64,000 bases of DNA from Phycisphaeraceae bacterium (GTDB taxonomy: Bacteria > Planctomycetota > Phycisphaerae > Phycisphaerales > UBA1924). Position 1 is the stretch's first letter; each line of letters begins with the position of its first letter. The stretch lies in contig JAHBXG010000005.1 of assembly GCA_019636565.1 (NCBI GenBank), positions 1 through 64,000 on the forward strand, given 5' to 3'. The notes below the pieces were generated by a model. That model was not told the DNA's origin. It ran no database searches and saw only the letters and a program-made list of their open reading frames with translations. A program made the position numbers and the translations under genes. Positions 9,265-18,049 of this stretch are shown here, one piece after another.

Positions 9265-9470
9265 CGTGCAGCCTCTCAGTCAGGAAAAGGTGCCGTCCTT
9301 CAACCACGCGAGTTCCACAGGCTCTGTCCACAATCATCGTATCGTGCGAGTCAGGAAAACACGAAACAATTCCTGCCCCAGAACCGGGGCGACAGGGCAT
9401 CCGAAGACCCGTGCGGCCCGTCACAATCAAAGTCCGCCCCGCTGATGAAGAACCTTGCCAGTATCCGTAC

Positions 9471-9962
9471 TCACTTCTTCTTTCCCGAGGAACCGACCGC
9501 TTTCTTCCGTTGTGTCACTTTTTTCTTGACACTCGCGCCCGCCCTCTTTCGCAAGCCATACCGCAACACCTCTTCCAGCACATCGATATCAACATCCTTC
9601 AGCCCCTTGAACCGAACGCAATACCCGGTCAGGCTGGCCTTGCCGAGCGTCTTTGCAAACGTCTTTTTCAAGTACGCTTTGTCTTCCATTCCCAGAATGT
9701 AAATCGAGATCCCGGTCGCGTTCGCGGCCACGCCAACCTGAAACGCTTCTTTCGTGCTCCCGTCCGCGTAGCGCATCGTGTGCGAGCCGTACCCGATCGT
9801 CGGGTTGCTGACGATCTTGCCCGTGCTATCCCTCCCGTCAAAGAACGACAACGCGCACCCCGGCGCCACCCGGAGCGCCAGCCGGTGCAAGTCACGCATG
9901 TCCGCGCGCTTCGATTCGGACTGGCCCGCCATGTACTTCGCGATTTGTTCCTGAACATTCAT
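9471..9962 (-). CDS. DUF1801 domain protein
   Basis: This 163-residue small cytoplasmic protein resembles the DUF1801 (YdhG-like) fold. It opens with the family's helical start (VQEQIAKYMAGQSESKRADM), followed by the middle block PTIGYGSHTMRYADGS and the C-terminal half GYCVRFKGLKDVDIDVLEEVL. The last 25 residues are an added Lys/Arg-rich tail (KKKVTQRKKAVGSSGKKK), probably disordered and perhaps nucleic-acid binding. The biochemical role of the family is not established. It has its own short upstream region and no operon partner. Confidence 0.75.
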   Translation of the reverse strand: MNVQEQIAKYMAGQSESKRADMRDLHRLALRVAPGCALSFFDGRDSTGKIVSNPTIGYGSHTMRYADGSTKEAFQVGVAANATGISIYILGMEDKAYLKKTFAKTLGKASLTGYCVRFKGLKDVDIDVLEEVLRYGLRKRAGASVKKKVTQRKKAVGSSGKKK

Positions 9963-10105
9963 AGAAGCAACTCGGAGTGTCCAAATGATCCGTCGCTCAC
10001 GAGCGCCGTGAGCTCTGGTCTGTGAGTCTACAGCACGGCCACTTGCCTCCTGCCCCCTCCCGCCCCAGATTTCTCCGACCTTTGGTCATTTGCTACCTTC
10101 CCCTC

Positions 10106-10660
10106 ATGCGACCTCTCCGCTATTCCATCAATGTAACGCTGGACGGCTGCTGCGACCACCGCGCCGGGATCCCCGACGAAACCTTGCATCGCCACGCTGC
10201 CGCGATGATCGCTCAGGCCGATGCCCTTCTTTTTGGTCGCGTGACCTACGAAATGATGGAAGCCGCGTGGCGGCTCCCGGATGGGGAGGTGGTACGAAGC
10301 GGCCCCGATTGGATGCAGCCCTTCGCCCGCACGATCGACGCCGCCAAGAAGTACGTTGTCTCGACCACGCTCGACCGGGTCGATTGGAACGCACAACTTA
10401 TCCGGGGTGATCTGGCCACCGCCGTTCAGCAACTCAAGCAGGAGCCGGGCAATGGACTGTTCGTCGGCGGAGTCAAACTCCCGTTTGCGCTCGCGGAACT
10501 GGGCTTGATCGACGAGTACGAGGTCATCGTGCACCCCCGAATAGCCGGCCACGGCCCAACACTGTTTGCAGGCCTCTCCAAGCACATCGACCTGAAACTC
10601 ACAAGCCGCCACGAACTTGCCTCGGGCGCAGTCGCGATGCGTTATGAACCAAAGAGGTAG
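10106..10660 (+). CDS. Dihydrofolate-reductase-like protein (RibD C-terminal domain)
   Basis: This 184-residue protein of the RibD C-terminal/dihydrofolate-reductase-like family is expected to be an NADPH-dependent reductase of unknown substrate. Recognisable blocks are MRPLRYSINVTLDGC, LLFGRVTYEMME, KYVVSTTLDRVDWN and the nucleotide-binding segment GLFVGGVKLPFALAELGLIDEYEV, followed by HPRIAGHGPTLF. An in-frame start 28 codons upstream adds only a Pro/Arg-rich stretch, so the internal ATG is preferred. Such proteins are common single genes and this one stands alone. Confidence 0.82.
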   Translation: MRPLRYSINVTLDGCCDHRAGIPDETLHRHAAAMIAQADALLFGRVTYEMMEAAWRLPDGEVVRSGPDWMQPFARTIDAAKKYVVSTTLDRVDWNAQLIRGDLATAVQQLKQEPGNGLFVGGVKLPFALAELGLIDEYEVIVHPRIAGHGPTLFAGLSKHIDLKLTSRHELASGAVAMRYEPKR

Positions 10661-10709
10661 AAATGAAACTCGAGCGGTTTGTCACCCAAGCCTCGACAGC
10701 GAGTGGCGA

Positions 10710-12233
10710 TCAAAGCCCCTGAACGATTAACTCCCGCGCCTTGGCTTCCACGAGCGGCGCCGCACCGTCGTAGTTCGAAAGCACCGCAACCGTGTAGCCT
10801 CTGTCCAGATACATGCGCAGTTGGGCGCTGATGCCGGCGAAGTCGCCGCCGTGCCCGACCACGCGTCCCGCCGGCGTCCGCTCGGTGAAGAACCCCAGGC
10901 CGTAGTTGAACGACTGCCGGACTTGCACAGGAGTCCATGCCGCCTCAAGCGATTCCTTCTTCAGCAGTTTCCCGTCGCGGAGCGCCTGATCAAAGCGAAG
11001 GAGATCGGACACGGTCGAATAGCCACCCCCCGCGGGCCCGCCCCGAATCACATGCGCGAAGATGTTGTTGAAATACGCGGTCGGGGAGCCTTCGGTGCCA
11101 AGGACGCGCTCGTAGCCCACGGCCAGGTTGGCGTTCACATGGTCGAGCTGATAGCAATCCGTGTTGGTCATACCCGCCGGGCCGGTGACATGATCACGGA
11201 TGTATTCGAAGTAGTCGCCGCCGCCGACCGTCTCAACGATGGCCCCGGCGATGAGAAACCCCGTGTTGCTATACCGCTGCTGGGTTCCGGGCTCGAAGGC
11301 AAGGGTCTCGCCGACAACAAGTGGCTTGTAGTCGTTCACGGCACGGAAGTGAGCGCGGCTGGTGCGCTCGAACACGTCGTTGAAGTACGACCCGAGCCCC
11401 GAGGTATGGTTCAGCAGTTGCCGGATCGTGACTCGATCGAGAATGTCCTGGCTTAGCCAGGAAGTGTCCAGATACTTCGCGAGCTTGTCGTCGAGCGAAA
11501 GCCTTCCCTGCTCGGCGAGTTGAAGGATCGCGACCGCCGTAAACATCTTGTTCATCGAACCCAGATTGAACTTCGTATCGATCGTGTTGGGGGCCTCGAA
11601 GTCGCGGTTCGCCAGGCCCTTCGCGACTGCAAAAAGGATCTTGCCGTCCTTTGCCAGGAGCACTGCTCCGCTAAAGCCGTCCTGCTTCGCGAGGCGTTCG
11701 ACGTAAGCGCCGAGTTCCGCGGCGATTTGGGCGTCGGTCAACTGTTCGCCCTTGGGGACATCGCTGGGCGGACGGGCGCGGTCGAATCGAAGGGAAGTGA
11801 TTCTGTGGGGAGGCTTGTCCTCAACATCGAGAACGATGGCCTGCCACTGTTCGGAGATTCCGGTGCGGACGACAAGAACCGCGCGTGTGTCGGGGACGGG
11901 CGGGGCGTACGAGCGAGCGCTGTGGAGCGTGATCCTGCCCGAACTGGAAACCACCTCGTTGTACGCAGCCGCGTGATTCCCGGTCGGTACGGCATCGCGG
12001 AACTGCGGCGCGAACGACTCATGAACGTAACGGAGGTATGCCGCGGCGTCGGCCTTGTTGATCAGATCCATCACTTCGCGAGCCCGGGCGTAGGCGGGAG
12101 TGTCGGGAACTTGGGCCGAGTCGGTGTAGGGGCTGGGCTGAATCGGCTGGGCCAAGCCGGGAAAGCAGAAAAGCGAGCACCACGCGAAGGCGAGAATGCA
12201 GGCAAACGGCCGGGCGAAGCGGGGATGGGGCAT
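10710..12233 (-). CDS. Secreted serine hydrolase, beta-lactamase/class C-like
   Basis: This 507-residue exported enzyme is of the beta-lactamase-related serine hydrolase group (penicillin-binding protein, esterase or D-amino-peptidase types). A signal peptide ends near GLAQ. A 150-residue N-terminal domain resembling the small DUF3471/NTF2-like additions precedes the catalytic domain. Catalytic residues are Ser226 and Lys229 in SMNK, Tyr321 in YSN, and the third box HGGD at 461. All three active-site motifs are present, so it should be active. The start is ATG at 12233, preceded by GAAGGACA. An ATG 14 codons upstream lacks a ribosome site. The substrate is unknown; antibiotic resistance should not be assumed. 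Confidence 0.85.
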   Translation of the reverse strand: MPHPRFARPFACILAFAWCSLFCFPGLAQPIQPSPYTDSAQVPDTPAYARAREVMDLINKADAAAYLRYVHESFAPQFRDAVPTGNHAAAYNEVVSSSGRITLHSARSYAPPVPDTRAVLVVRTGISEQWQAIVLDVEDKPPHRITSLRFDRARPPSDVPKGEQLTDAQIAAELGAYVERLAKQDGFSGAVLLAKDGKILFAVAKGLANRDFEAPNTIDTKFNLGSMNKMFTAVAILQLAEQGRLSLDDKLAKYLDTSWLSQDILDRVTIRQLLNHTSGLGSYFNDVFERTSRAHFRAVNDYKPLVVGETLAFEPGTQQRYSNTGFLIAGAIVETVGGGDYFEYIRDHVTGPAGMTNTDCYQLDHVNANLAVGYERVLGTEGSPTAYFNNIFAHVIRGGPAGGGYSTVSDLLRFDQALRDGKLLKKESLEAAWTPVQVRQSFNYGLGFFTERTPAGRVVGHGGDFAGISAQLRMYLDRGYTVAVLSNYDGAAPLVEAKARELIVQGL

Positions 12234-12989
12234 TTTGTGTCCTTCGCGAGACGGTGTGTCGTGACGGTGGGGCAAGTCGAATCACATCTAGAAGGTGAGT
12301 GTGGGACATCCACCCGTGGCAACTATCGATTTCAGTATTGTGAACAGACATGGGGCTGCGCAGGTTGCGTTCTCCCCTCCCGGCAGCGGTGCGTGCGACG
12401 ATGCGCTCGCGAAAACGCCTCCTCCAACTCCGGCAACAGCGACAACTCCGCTTGCTCCCCTCACGTGACCACCCCCGCTCAAACCATCAATGCCACGAAC
12501 CGTTCGAGGCGAGTGAACGTTCAAAGCGCCCTTTGCTTTGCCGGATTCCTCTCGATAAATCCGGCGCGATTGGATGGATCGGAACTGCGCCGCAAGAAGT
12601 GGGAAGGCGGCCGCTCGAGGTCGACCGAGGTCGACGTAGTGCGGTCCAGCTAGTTTGACGATCCAAAGAAGTTTCTCAAAGGCTCTGCAACCATTGACTG
12701 CGCGTTGCTCATGCGGAACACCGCCCACGAATGGCATCCCCGGGAAGACTTGTTAGGTGGCCCGGCGCAGCCCTGTCCTCATCCCCCTGCCTCTTGACAA
12801 ACACCCTCCGAACTGCGGCCGGGGCAGGCATATTCCCCCTCGGCATTCGCGAGGCCGCTGCCCATTGGGGACCCGGCATTTCTCCCGTTTCCACGTTTAC
12901 GCCCCAATTGCTATCCCGCTGGCACGGTCTTTTTGTGGCAGCCGCGTACTATTCCTTTGCGCAGGAAACGTTCGTGAGGGAGTCAATAT
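12234..12989. other. Long non-coding gap
   Basis: More than 700 bases without a convincing gene. Within it, 12607-12635 contains a run of overlapping palindromes (GCGGCCGC, CTCGAG, GTCGAC) and a tandem CGAGGTCGAC pair. Positions 12654-12797 on the plus strand form a 47-codon open stretch with protein-like composition (FDDPKKFLKG at its start) but no start codon near its beginning. This may be a gene fragment. The last part should hold the promoter of the gene at 12990. Confidence 0.35.
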
Positions 12990-13856
12990 ATGAAGCGATT
13001 TCGGTGTGCCGCGGCGGTATCGGTCTGTTTCTGCGCTCAATCTTTCGGCATCTGGGGCGTGAGGTACGAGGTCAACACCGGTAGCGGCTGGTCTTCCTCG
13101 ATCGCAATCGACGTTTCATCCGGTCCCAAGACCATTGATTTCCGCATCAGCGTGTACCACGACGGGATGCAGGTATCGAGCAATGAGTATGGAGTGGGAT
13201 CCGCCTGGGCGCCGCTGCGGCTTTGCAACTCGCAGAAGATTCAAAACTTCGGCCTCGCTTCTCTGGGCGACAACTTGATGGACTTCAAGGCGGCGGTCGG
13301 CACCGCGAATCCCAACGCGCTGGTGCATGCTCAGTCGGGCTCCGATCTGGTCCTGGGCACGCCGAATTCGCTCCTTTCTTTCGCGGCCGACTCGGGCTAT
13401 CTGCTTCTCAATCCGCGTCCGCAACGGTTCGAAACAATCTTCTACACCGGCCAGGTCCTCGTCGGGAATACCGGTCCGGCGGCAACCTCCCGAACCATCA
13501 CGTTCACCGCGAATTCGTTCGCGTATCCCAATGCCGATCAGGGGACCGGAGGCACATACGGGGCAAGCTTTGCCACCTCTCCGGCTTTGGCCTATGGGGT
13601 CGCGCTCCAAGCGGCGTCGCCGATTCCCGCAGTCATCGTCGTCGGCGGTGCGCAGCCCTGCCCCGCCGATTTCAATGGCGATGGGGAGGTCTCGGACCCG
13701 GACTTTGCGATCTTCGCTGCGGCGTACGACATCTTCGACTGTTCCGAACCTTCCATGCCTGCCGGCTGTCCTTCCGATTTGAACCACGACAACATTGTCG
13801 AAGACACAGACTTTGCCATTTTCGCCGCCGCCTACGACGCTCTCCTTTGTCCATAA
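12990..13856 (+). CDS. Secreted protein with C-terminal dockerin-like (GC-type) anchor
   Basis: This 288-residue exported protein of unknown function has a short N-terminal signal (hydrophobic about residues 6-20). A beta-rich region of about 200 residues follows, and then two dockerin-like repeats: DFNGDGEVSDPDF and DLNHDNIVEDTDF, each followed by AYD and a terminal-region cysteine. The second repeat has Asn for Gly in the loop. The ATG start is preceded by GAGGGAG. It is the third protein in the window with this paired tail, and the final residues (ALLCP) are the same as in the protein ending at 6306. Confidence 0.75.
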   Translation: MKRFRCAAAVSVCFCAQSFGIWGVRYEVNTGSGWSSSIAIDVSSGPKTIDFRISVYHDGMQVSSNEYGVGSAWAPLRLCNSQKIQNFGLASLGDNLMDFKAAVGTANPNALVHAQSGSDLVLGTPNSLLSFAADSGYLLLNPRPQRFETIFYTGQVLVGNTGPAATSRTITFTANSFAYPNADQGTGGTYGASFATSPALAYGVALQAASPIPAVIVVGGAQPCPADFNGDGEVSDPDFAIFAAAYDIFDCSEPSMPAGCPSDLNHDNIVEDTDFAIFAAAYDALLCP

Positions 13857-14034
13857 CGTCGACGGCACCAAAGAGAAGCCGCCGCGGGAAGAGCGGAGGG
13901 GTTGAGCGGACACCGACTCGCTTCACTCGAAGTCCGCGGCAACGACTTGGATCTTCTGATGCCGGAGCGTTCGGATTGAGATTGTGCGCCGATTCGATCG
14001 CTTGGAGCCGCAACCAGTTGGAGCGCTCCGGGCA

Positions 14035-14604
14035 TCACGCGTGTGGCCAGCGCCACGCAAAGATCGCTCCGGTGGCAAGCCCGCAGACGATTCCGTCGAA
14101 AATCGACGCGACGATGGTGCGCTTGTACGCACCGAACCACAGCGCGTTTGGAATAAAGGAGAAGGAGTATGCGAGGATGCCGGCAACAGCGGCGAATTGA
14201 AAGACCCTCGCAAACGGGGCCGGCCCCGGCAGGGCAACACGCGTGAGGTAGGCAATCAGCGTGCTGACGACGAGATAGACGATGAACAAGCCGAGCAGCT
14301 TGCCCCCCATTGTCACCGGGGGTTTCCAAACGCTGAGGTGCCCGACAGGCCCGTCGGCCAATGCTCTTTCCACCTTCGCCGATTTCAACTGCGCAGTCGT
14401 GCGGAAATCGGGGAAGAGGTAGTTGCCGGGCTTGATGCCGCTGTGCCGCAGGTAGTCCATGAACCTGTCTTCGTCGGCGGGGGTGGGAAGCCCGATCCAA
14501 TCCTGCTTGTGATGGGGCAGGGCCATGCCAAAAATCATCGAAATGAACCAGACCGCAACCCCAGAGAGGAGAATCGGCAGCCAGAGAGAAGTCAAGAATT
14601 CCAC
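14035..14604 (-). CDS. Small membrane protein
   Basis: This 189-residue protein is unrecognised. The sequence shows a membrane segment near the start (about residues 5-27), a soluble loop of about 70 residues (NYLFPDFRTTAQLK), then three further hydrophobic segments (LLGLFIVYLVVSTLIAYL, FAAVAGILAYSFSF and a Gly/Ala-rich one), so four predicted membrane passes. The GTG start at 14604 is chosen because GAAGGG lies upstream. The longer in-frame extension overlaps the divergent gene at 14794 and looks unlike protein. It is divergent from the SRPBCC gene. Confidence 0.6.
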   Translation of the reverse strand: MEFLTSLWLPILLSGVAVWFISMIFGMALPHHKQDWIGLPTPADEDRFMDYLRHSGIKPGNYLFPDFRTTAQLKSAKVERALADGPVGHLSVWKPPVTMGGKLLGLFIVYLVVSTLIAYLTRVALPGPAPFARVFQFAAVAGILAYSFSFIPNALWFGAYKRTIVASIFDGIVCGLATGAIFAWRWPHA

Positions 14605-14793
14605 GCGGTAGCCCTTCTGTTGAAGACGGCGCAGTCTACCGAAGCGGGACCACTTCCAAACGCAATGGCCACCGATGTCCGTGAGTCTATGTTTCGCCCG
14701 AACCCGGAGACTGACCCGGGTGCGGACAAGTCGGAAACCGGCAAACCTCGGTTCTGGTTCGAAAGAACTTGTGATCACCTCAGGAGTTGAATA

Positions 14794-15252
14794 ATGCCAA
14801 ACGCCACCAACACCATCCGTCTTCATCGCGTGCTCCGCGCGCCTGCGGAACGCGTCTACCGGGCGTTCCTCGAACCGGCCGCCCTGGTCAAGTGGATTGC
14901 GCCGTACGGCTTCACCGCCACGATCCATGAATCAAACCCGCGAGTCGGCGGAGGCTACCGCATGTCGTTCACCAACTTCGGCACCGGGAAGGGGCATTCC
15001 TTTGGCGGCACCTACACCGAGCTCACTCCGTACGAGAGAATCCGCTACACCGACAAGTTTGACGACCCCAATCTTGTGGGCGAAATGAGCGTGACGATCA
15101 CGCTGCGAAAAGTAATTTGCGGCACCGACCTCGAGATTGTGCAAGAAGGTGTGCCCGCCGTCATTCCGCCCGAGATGTGCTACCTGGGCTGGCAGGAATC
15201 GCTCTTGCAACTCGCCCATCTTGTCGAGCCCGAAATCCCCGATGGTGCGTGA
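14794..15252 (+). CDS. SRPBCC (AHSA1-like) domain protein
   Basis: This 152-residue protein has the START/Bet v 1-like fold used for binding hydrophobic ligands; the AHSA1 branch is named after the Hsp90 co-chaperone activator. Typical blocks are HRVLRAPAERVYRAFLEP near the start, VGGGYRMSF in the middle, ELTPYERIRYTDKF and the C-terminal helix GWQESLLQLAHLVE. The start ATG follows a GGAG-type site. Bacterial members often sit with ArsR regulators, but none is nearby. A hairpin lies between it and the convergent response regulator. Confidence 0.82.
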   Translation: MPNATNTIRLHRVLRAPAERVYRAFLEPAALVKWIAPYGFTATIHESNPRVGGGYRMSFTNFGTGKGHSFGGTYTELTPYERIRYTDKFDDPNLVGEMSVTITLRKVICGTDLEIVQEGVPAVIPPEMCYLGWQESLLQLAHLVEPEIPDGA

Positions 15253-15255
15253 GAC

Positions 15256-15308
15256 AAAAAGGCCCAACGACCTCGGCTGGGGCAAGTGCCCGCATGCTGA
15301 GGTCGTTG
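15256..15308 (-). terminator. Rho-independent terminator for the response regulator
   Basis: CAACGACCTC (15265-15274) and GAGGTCGTTG (15299-15308) form a ten-pair stem. Read on the minus strand the stem is followed by GGGCCTTTTTG, so it fits a terminator for the minus-strand regulator at 15331-16005. The loop is long (24 bases). It may also hinder read-through from the convergent gene. Confidence 0.7.
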
Positions 15309-15330
15309 CGCGGTGGGTGGCGCTGCGTGT

Positions 15331-16005
15331 CTAGTCCATCGGGCCAAACCGATATCCGACGTTCTTGATGGTGTGAATGAGCGGCCTCAAGCCCGGCCGA
15401 TCAACCTTGCGGCGAAGTGACGAGATATACACATCGATGACGTTGCTGCTGGGCTCAAAGTTGACGTCCCAGACGTTCTCGCCGATCTGCGAGCGGGTCA
15501 GCACGCGGTTCTGATTCCGCATGAGGTACTCCAGGAGGCCGAATTCACGTGCCGCCAGATCCCAATGCAATTCGCCCCGCTTGGACCGTCTGGTGTAGAG
15601 ATCGAGTTCGAGATCGTCGCAGCGGAGCACCTTGCTCTCGGTCGACTGATAACGCCTGGTCATTGCTCGCATCCGCGCGATCAACTCGTCGAACTGGAAG
15701 GGTTTCGACAGAAAATCATCGGCGCCGCAGTCAAAGCCCTGCACCTTGTCTTCGGTCGAGTTCAGCGCCGTGAGCATGAGAATCGGTGTCGAAACCTTTC
15801 GCCTCCGAAGATTGCGACAGATCTCAAACCCGTCGCGATCCGGGAGGAGGAGGTCGAGCACGATCGCGTCGAACGGGGTGCTCACTGCACGATCTTCGCC
15901 ATCAGCGCCGGAGTGAATGATGTCTGTCTCGATTCCTGCCGTCACCAGCCCGGTCTGAATTCCCTGGGCCATCTTTACATTGTCTTCGATTACAAGTGCG
16001 CGCAT
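15331..16005 (-). CDS. OmpR-family response regulator (orphan)
   Basis: This 224-residue two-component response regulator has a receiver domain at residues 1-115, with acidic pocket Glu7/Asp8, phosphorylation site Asp51 (VLDLLLPDRDG) and Lys101 (SKPF). A winged-helix DNA-binding domain follows (about 125-222) with WDLAAREFGLLEYLM, the recognition-helix region SSNVIDVYISSLRRKVD and the wing GYRF. It resembles QseB/CopR-type regulators. No histidine kinase lies beside it, so its partner is elsewhere. The gene is followed by its own terminator. Confidence 0.9.
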   Translation of the reverse strand: MRALVIEDNVKMAQGIQTGLVTAGIETDIIHSGADGEDRAVSTPFDAIVLDLLLPDRDGFEICRNLRRRKVSTPILMLTALNSTEDKVQGFDCGADDFLSKPFQFDELIARMRAMTRRYQSTESKVLRCDDLELDLYTRRSKRGELHWDLAAREFGLLEYLMRNQNRVLTRSQIGENVWDVNFEPSSNVIDVYISSLRRKVDRPGLRPLIHTIKNVGYRFGPMD

Positions 16006-16170
16006 GTGTTGTTGCTCCTAGAGGGGTAATCGATCCGCACATGCATGAAGCGTTGTCAGAAGATACAGGGTGCGAAGATTACTTGTCGTGAAGTACAGAT
16101 GAAACTGCCGTCATACCGGGCGGCTTCCGGGCCGCTGGTGGTCCGCACCGAGCGAGCTGCGCTTGCGTCT

Positions 16171-16353
16171 TCAACTCCGAGACAGGCGGCGGGATCGTCG
16201 TAATGGGGTGGTCACATTCGGTTTGGCCGCGCTTCGGTGGAGTGGAGAACCAAGAGAATCGAGCCGGATGCGATCCAGGATCATCGCTTCCCGCCTGGCC
16301 TCGGCGGCCTGAAGTCTCGCCCACAGAGTTCCGGCGCTTTTTGTGCTTTTCAT
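16171..16353 (-). CDS. Possible small basic protein
   Basis: A 60-codon open frame begins at an ATG with a strong site, CAGGAGAG, eleven bases upstream. The predicted protein has an amphipathic, possibly helical first half (LWARLQAAEARREAM) and an Arg/Ser-rich tail. I do not recognise it. The good ribosome-binding site is the main support; the composition alone would not suffice. It lies in an otherwise empty region between an orphan regulator and a PEP-CTERM gene. Confidence 0.35.
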   Translation of the reverse strand: MKSTKSAGTLWARLQAAEARREAMILDRIRLDSLGSPLHRSAAKPNVTTPLRRSRRLSRS

Positions 16354-16658
16354 TGGATGTATCTCTCCTGAAGACTTGCGTCAGGATCATGATCGCGACG
16401 GCTGCTTTCTTGGAGGTGAAGCGATGCTGAAACGAGCCTCATTCAAACCACAAATCTGGATGTCGCGTCGACCTTCGGCAATCCATGCCGACGCGATACG
16501 GCGAACCTTCGGCCGATCTTGCGTTGGTCCGTCTTCGGCTTCCCCTCTACGGGTGCTTGGGAGCGTAAAAACACGGATTCTTCATGCAAGGTTCTCCGGT
16601 GCCGCGGCAACTCCTACGCGAAGCTCTTCCTCTACCTCCACCATTCCGGAGATCACGC

Positions 16659-17246
16659 ATGTTTCATCTGACCCGATTCGGTCGCACTGAACTTTGTTTT
16701 TTCCCCGCGGCAATCGCCTTCAGCGCTGGAGTGCTGGGGATCGCGGGAGCTGCGGCACCGGCGTGTGCGTTCACTTTCACGCTGACGCCCGTGACCAACA
16801 CCACACCCAACTTTGCCGGAACGATCCTGATTACGGGCACGGTGAGCATGGGCGCCGGCGAGACGTTCATTGGACCGAACACCATGTCCTCGGTCTTCCT
16901 GCCGTTTAAACCGGCGTTCACGGCGGGGTTCAATGGTCCCGGTCAGACGTGGGATGCCGGATTCCTTGCCTGGAACGGATTGGGAACATACACCGGCGCG
17001 ATCTACAACCACCAGATCAACGCGGGCAATCTGGGCTACTCCGGTGGGATGCCGCTGGGGCTCTACAACTTCAATCCGCTCGGCCCGAGCGGACAGCAGC
17101 CTGCCATCATCCTGTGGTACCTCGATCCAAACGGCGTCGATCGGTCTGCGACTGCGACGTACGCGATCAATGTCGTGCCTGCGCCTGGTGCTCTGGCCAC
17201 CATCGCGCTTGGCGGCCTCGTCGCGCTTCGGCGGCGGCGCAGATGA
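16659..17246 (+). CDS. Secreted protein with PEP-CTERM-like sorting tail
   Basis: This 195-residue exported protein has no known function. A signal peptide at about residues 13-36 ends near PACA. The mature part is rich in Asn, Thr, Gly and Pro, consistent with a small beta domain. The C-terminal signal is VPAPGALATIALGG, a hydrophobic stretch and a run of five arginines directly before the stop, a compact and complete exosortase signal. The ATG at 16659 is chosen over an in-frame start 25 codons earlier because GGAG precedes it and the earlier part is not signal-like. Confidence 0.8.
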   Translation: MFHLTRFGRTELCFFPAAIAFSAGVLGIAGAAAPACAFTFTLTPVTNTTPNFAGTILITGTVSMGAGETFIGPNTMSSVFLPFKPAFTAGFNGPGQTWDAGFLAWNGLGTYTGAIYNHQINAGNLGYSGGMPLGLYNFNPLGPSGQQPAIILWYLDPNGVDRSATATYAINVVPAPGALATIALGGLVALRRRRR

Positions 17247-17455
17247 TCGGGCGGAGGCATGCGGCGTCACGGAAGAGGAAATGCGCAGCACGCACCACTG
17301 GCGACTCCTGATTCATTTTTCTGTCGGCCGTTTTCTGTTCCAATCCGGTCATTGTTCCCCGTGCTGCGGCAACTGCGTGCCAACGATCTCGCGCTCTGTC
17401 GAACACTCCGAACCAACATGACCGTGCTCACCAGGCTGCTACGAAGCCCCGGCTT

Positions 17456-17827
17456 GTGCTGCCTTTCGGTGCTGCCATTGTGCTGGCGGTGGTTTCGTGC
17501 GTTGTGCACGCGGTGCTTGCGCCCGAACTCGCGCGGGCGATCGCAGCGGTGCTGCTCGGTGGTCTTGGTGGCGTTTACCTTGGTGGCGCGTTGCACGGCG
17601 GTGGCTGGCCGTCGATCGTCGTTGCCGCGGTTGCTGCGGTCATCTGTGTCGGGCTTGGTGCCGCCGGATTGCGCGGGCCGGAGTGGCTGCTTGCCGTCGG
17701 CTTTCTTTTGCATGCTGTTTGGGATTGGGTGCACCATGCGCTCGAACGAAGATGGGTTGGTCCGTGGTGGCCGCCTTTCTGCGCGGTCTTCGACCTCATC
17801 TTCGGCGTGTACCTGTTGGTGAGGTGA
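17456..17827 (+). CDS. Small multi-pass membrane protein
   Basis: A 123-residue, almost wholly hydrophobic protein with four predicted membrane helices: AAIVLAVVSCVVHAVLA, AVLLGGLGGVYLGG, IVVAAVAAVICVGLGAAG and WLLAVGFLLHAVWDWVHH, ending FDLIFGVYLLVR. The conserved-looking segment LHAVWDWVHHALERRWVGPWWPPFCAVFDL, rich in His and Trp, could line a site, but I recognise no family. The GTG start is uncertain because the frame stays open for some distance upstream without a better start. It is followed after about 220 bases by the monooxygenase. Confidence 0.6.
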   Translation: MLPFGAAIVLAVVSCVVHAVLAPELARAIAAVLLGGLGGVYLGGALHGGGWPSIVVAAVAAVICVGLGAAGLRGPEWLLAVGFLLHAVWDWVHHALERRWVGPWWPPFCAVFDLIFGVYLLVR

Positions 17828-18049
17828 TTCGGCGCGAATGCGTGGGGAAGTGCAATTCGACCGGTGCGGCACCGGGCGGCCATCCAATCGTTGGAGCGAC
17901 TCTGACCGGAAGCCGCTCGTCCTTCGTGCTTGATGCAACCGTGATCGCGCCGCTGTTGGCGGCGTGAATCGCCTCGAAGGTCGTTGTCATCGGAATCCGA
18001 ATTCACCGTCGCCCGGCGGCGCGGCACGATCGGTAGACTTGCCTTCGAC

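Noticed and set aside
10710..12233. Calling the serine hydrolase an antibiotic-resistance beta-lactamase.
   Set aside because: The SxxK, YSN and HGG motifs are shared by esterases and peptidases of the same superfamily; the unusual N-terminal domain speaks for another substrate.
12288..12737. A 149-codon minus-strand open frame in the long gap.
   Set aside because: No convincing ribosome site, Gly/Ala/Arg-rich composition typical of a GC-rich shadow frame, and no recognisable motif.
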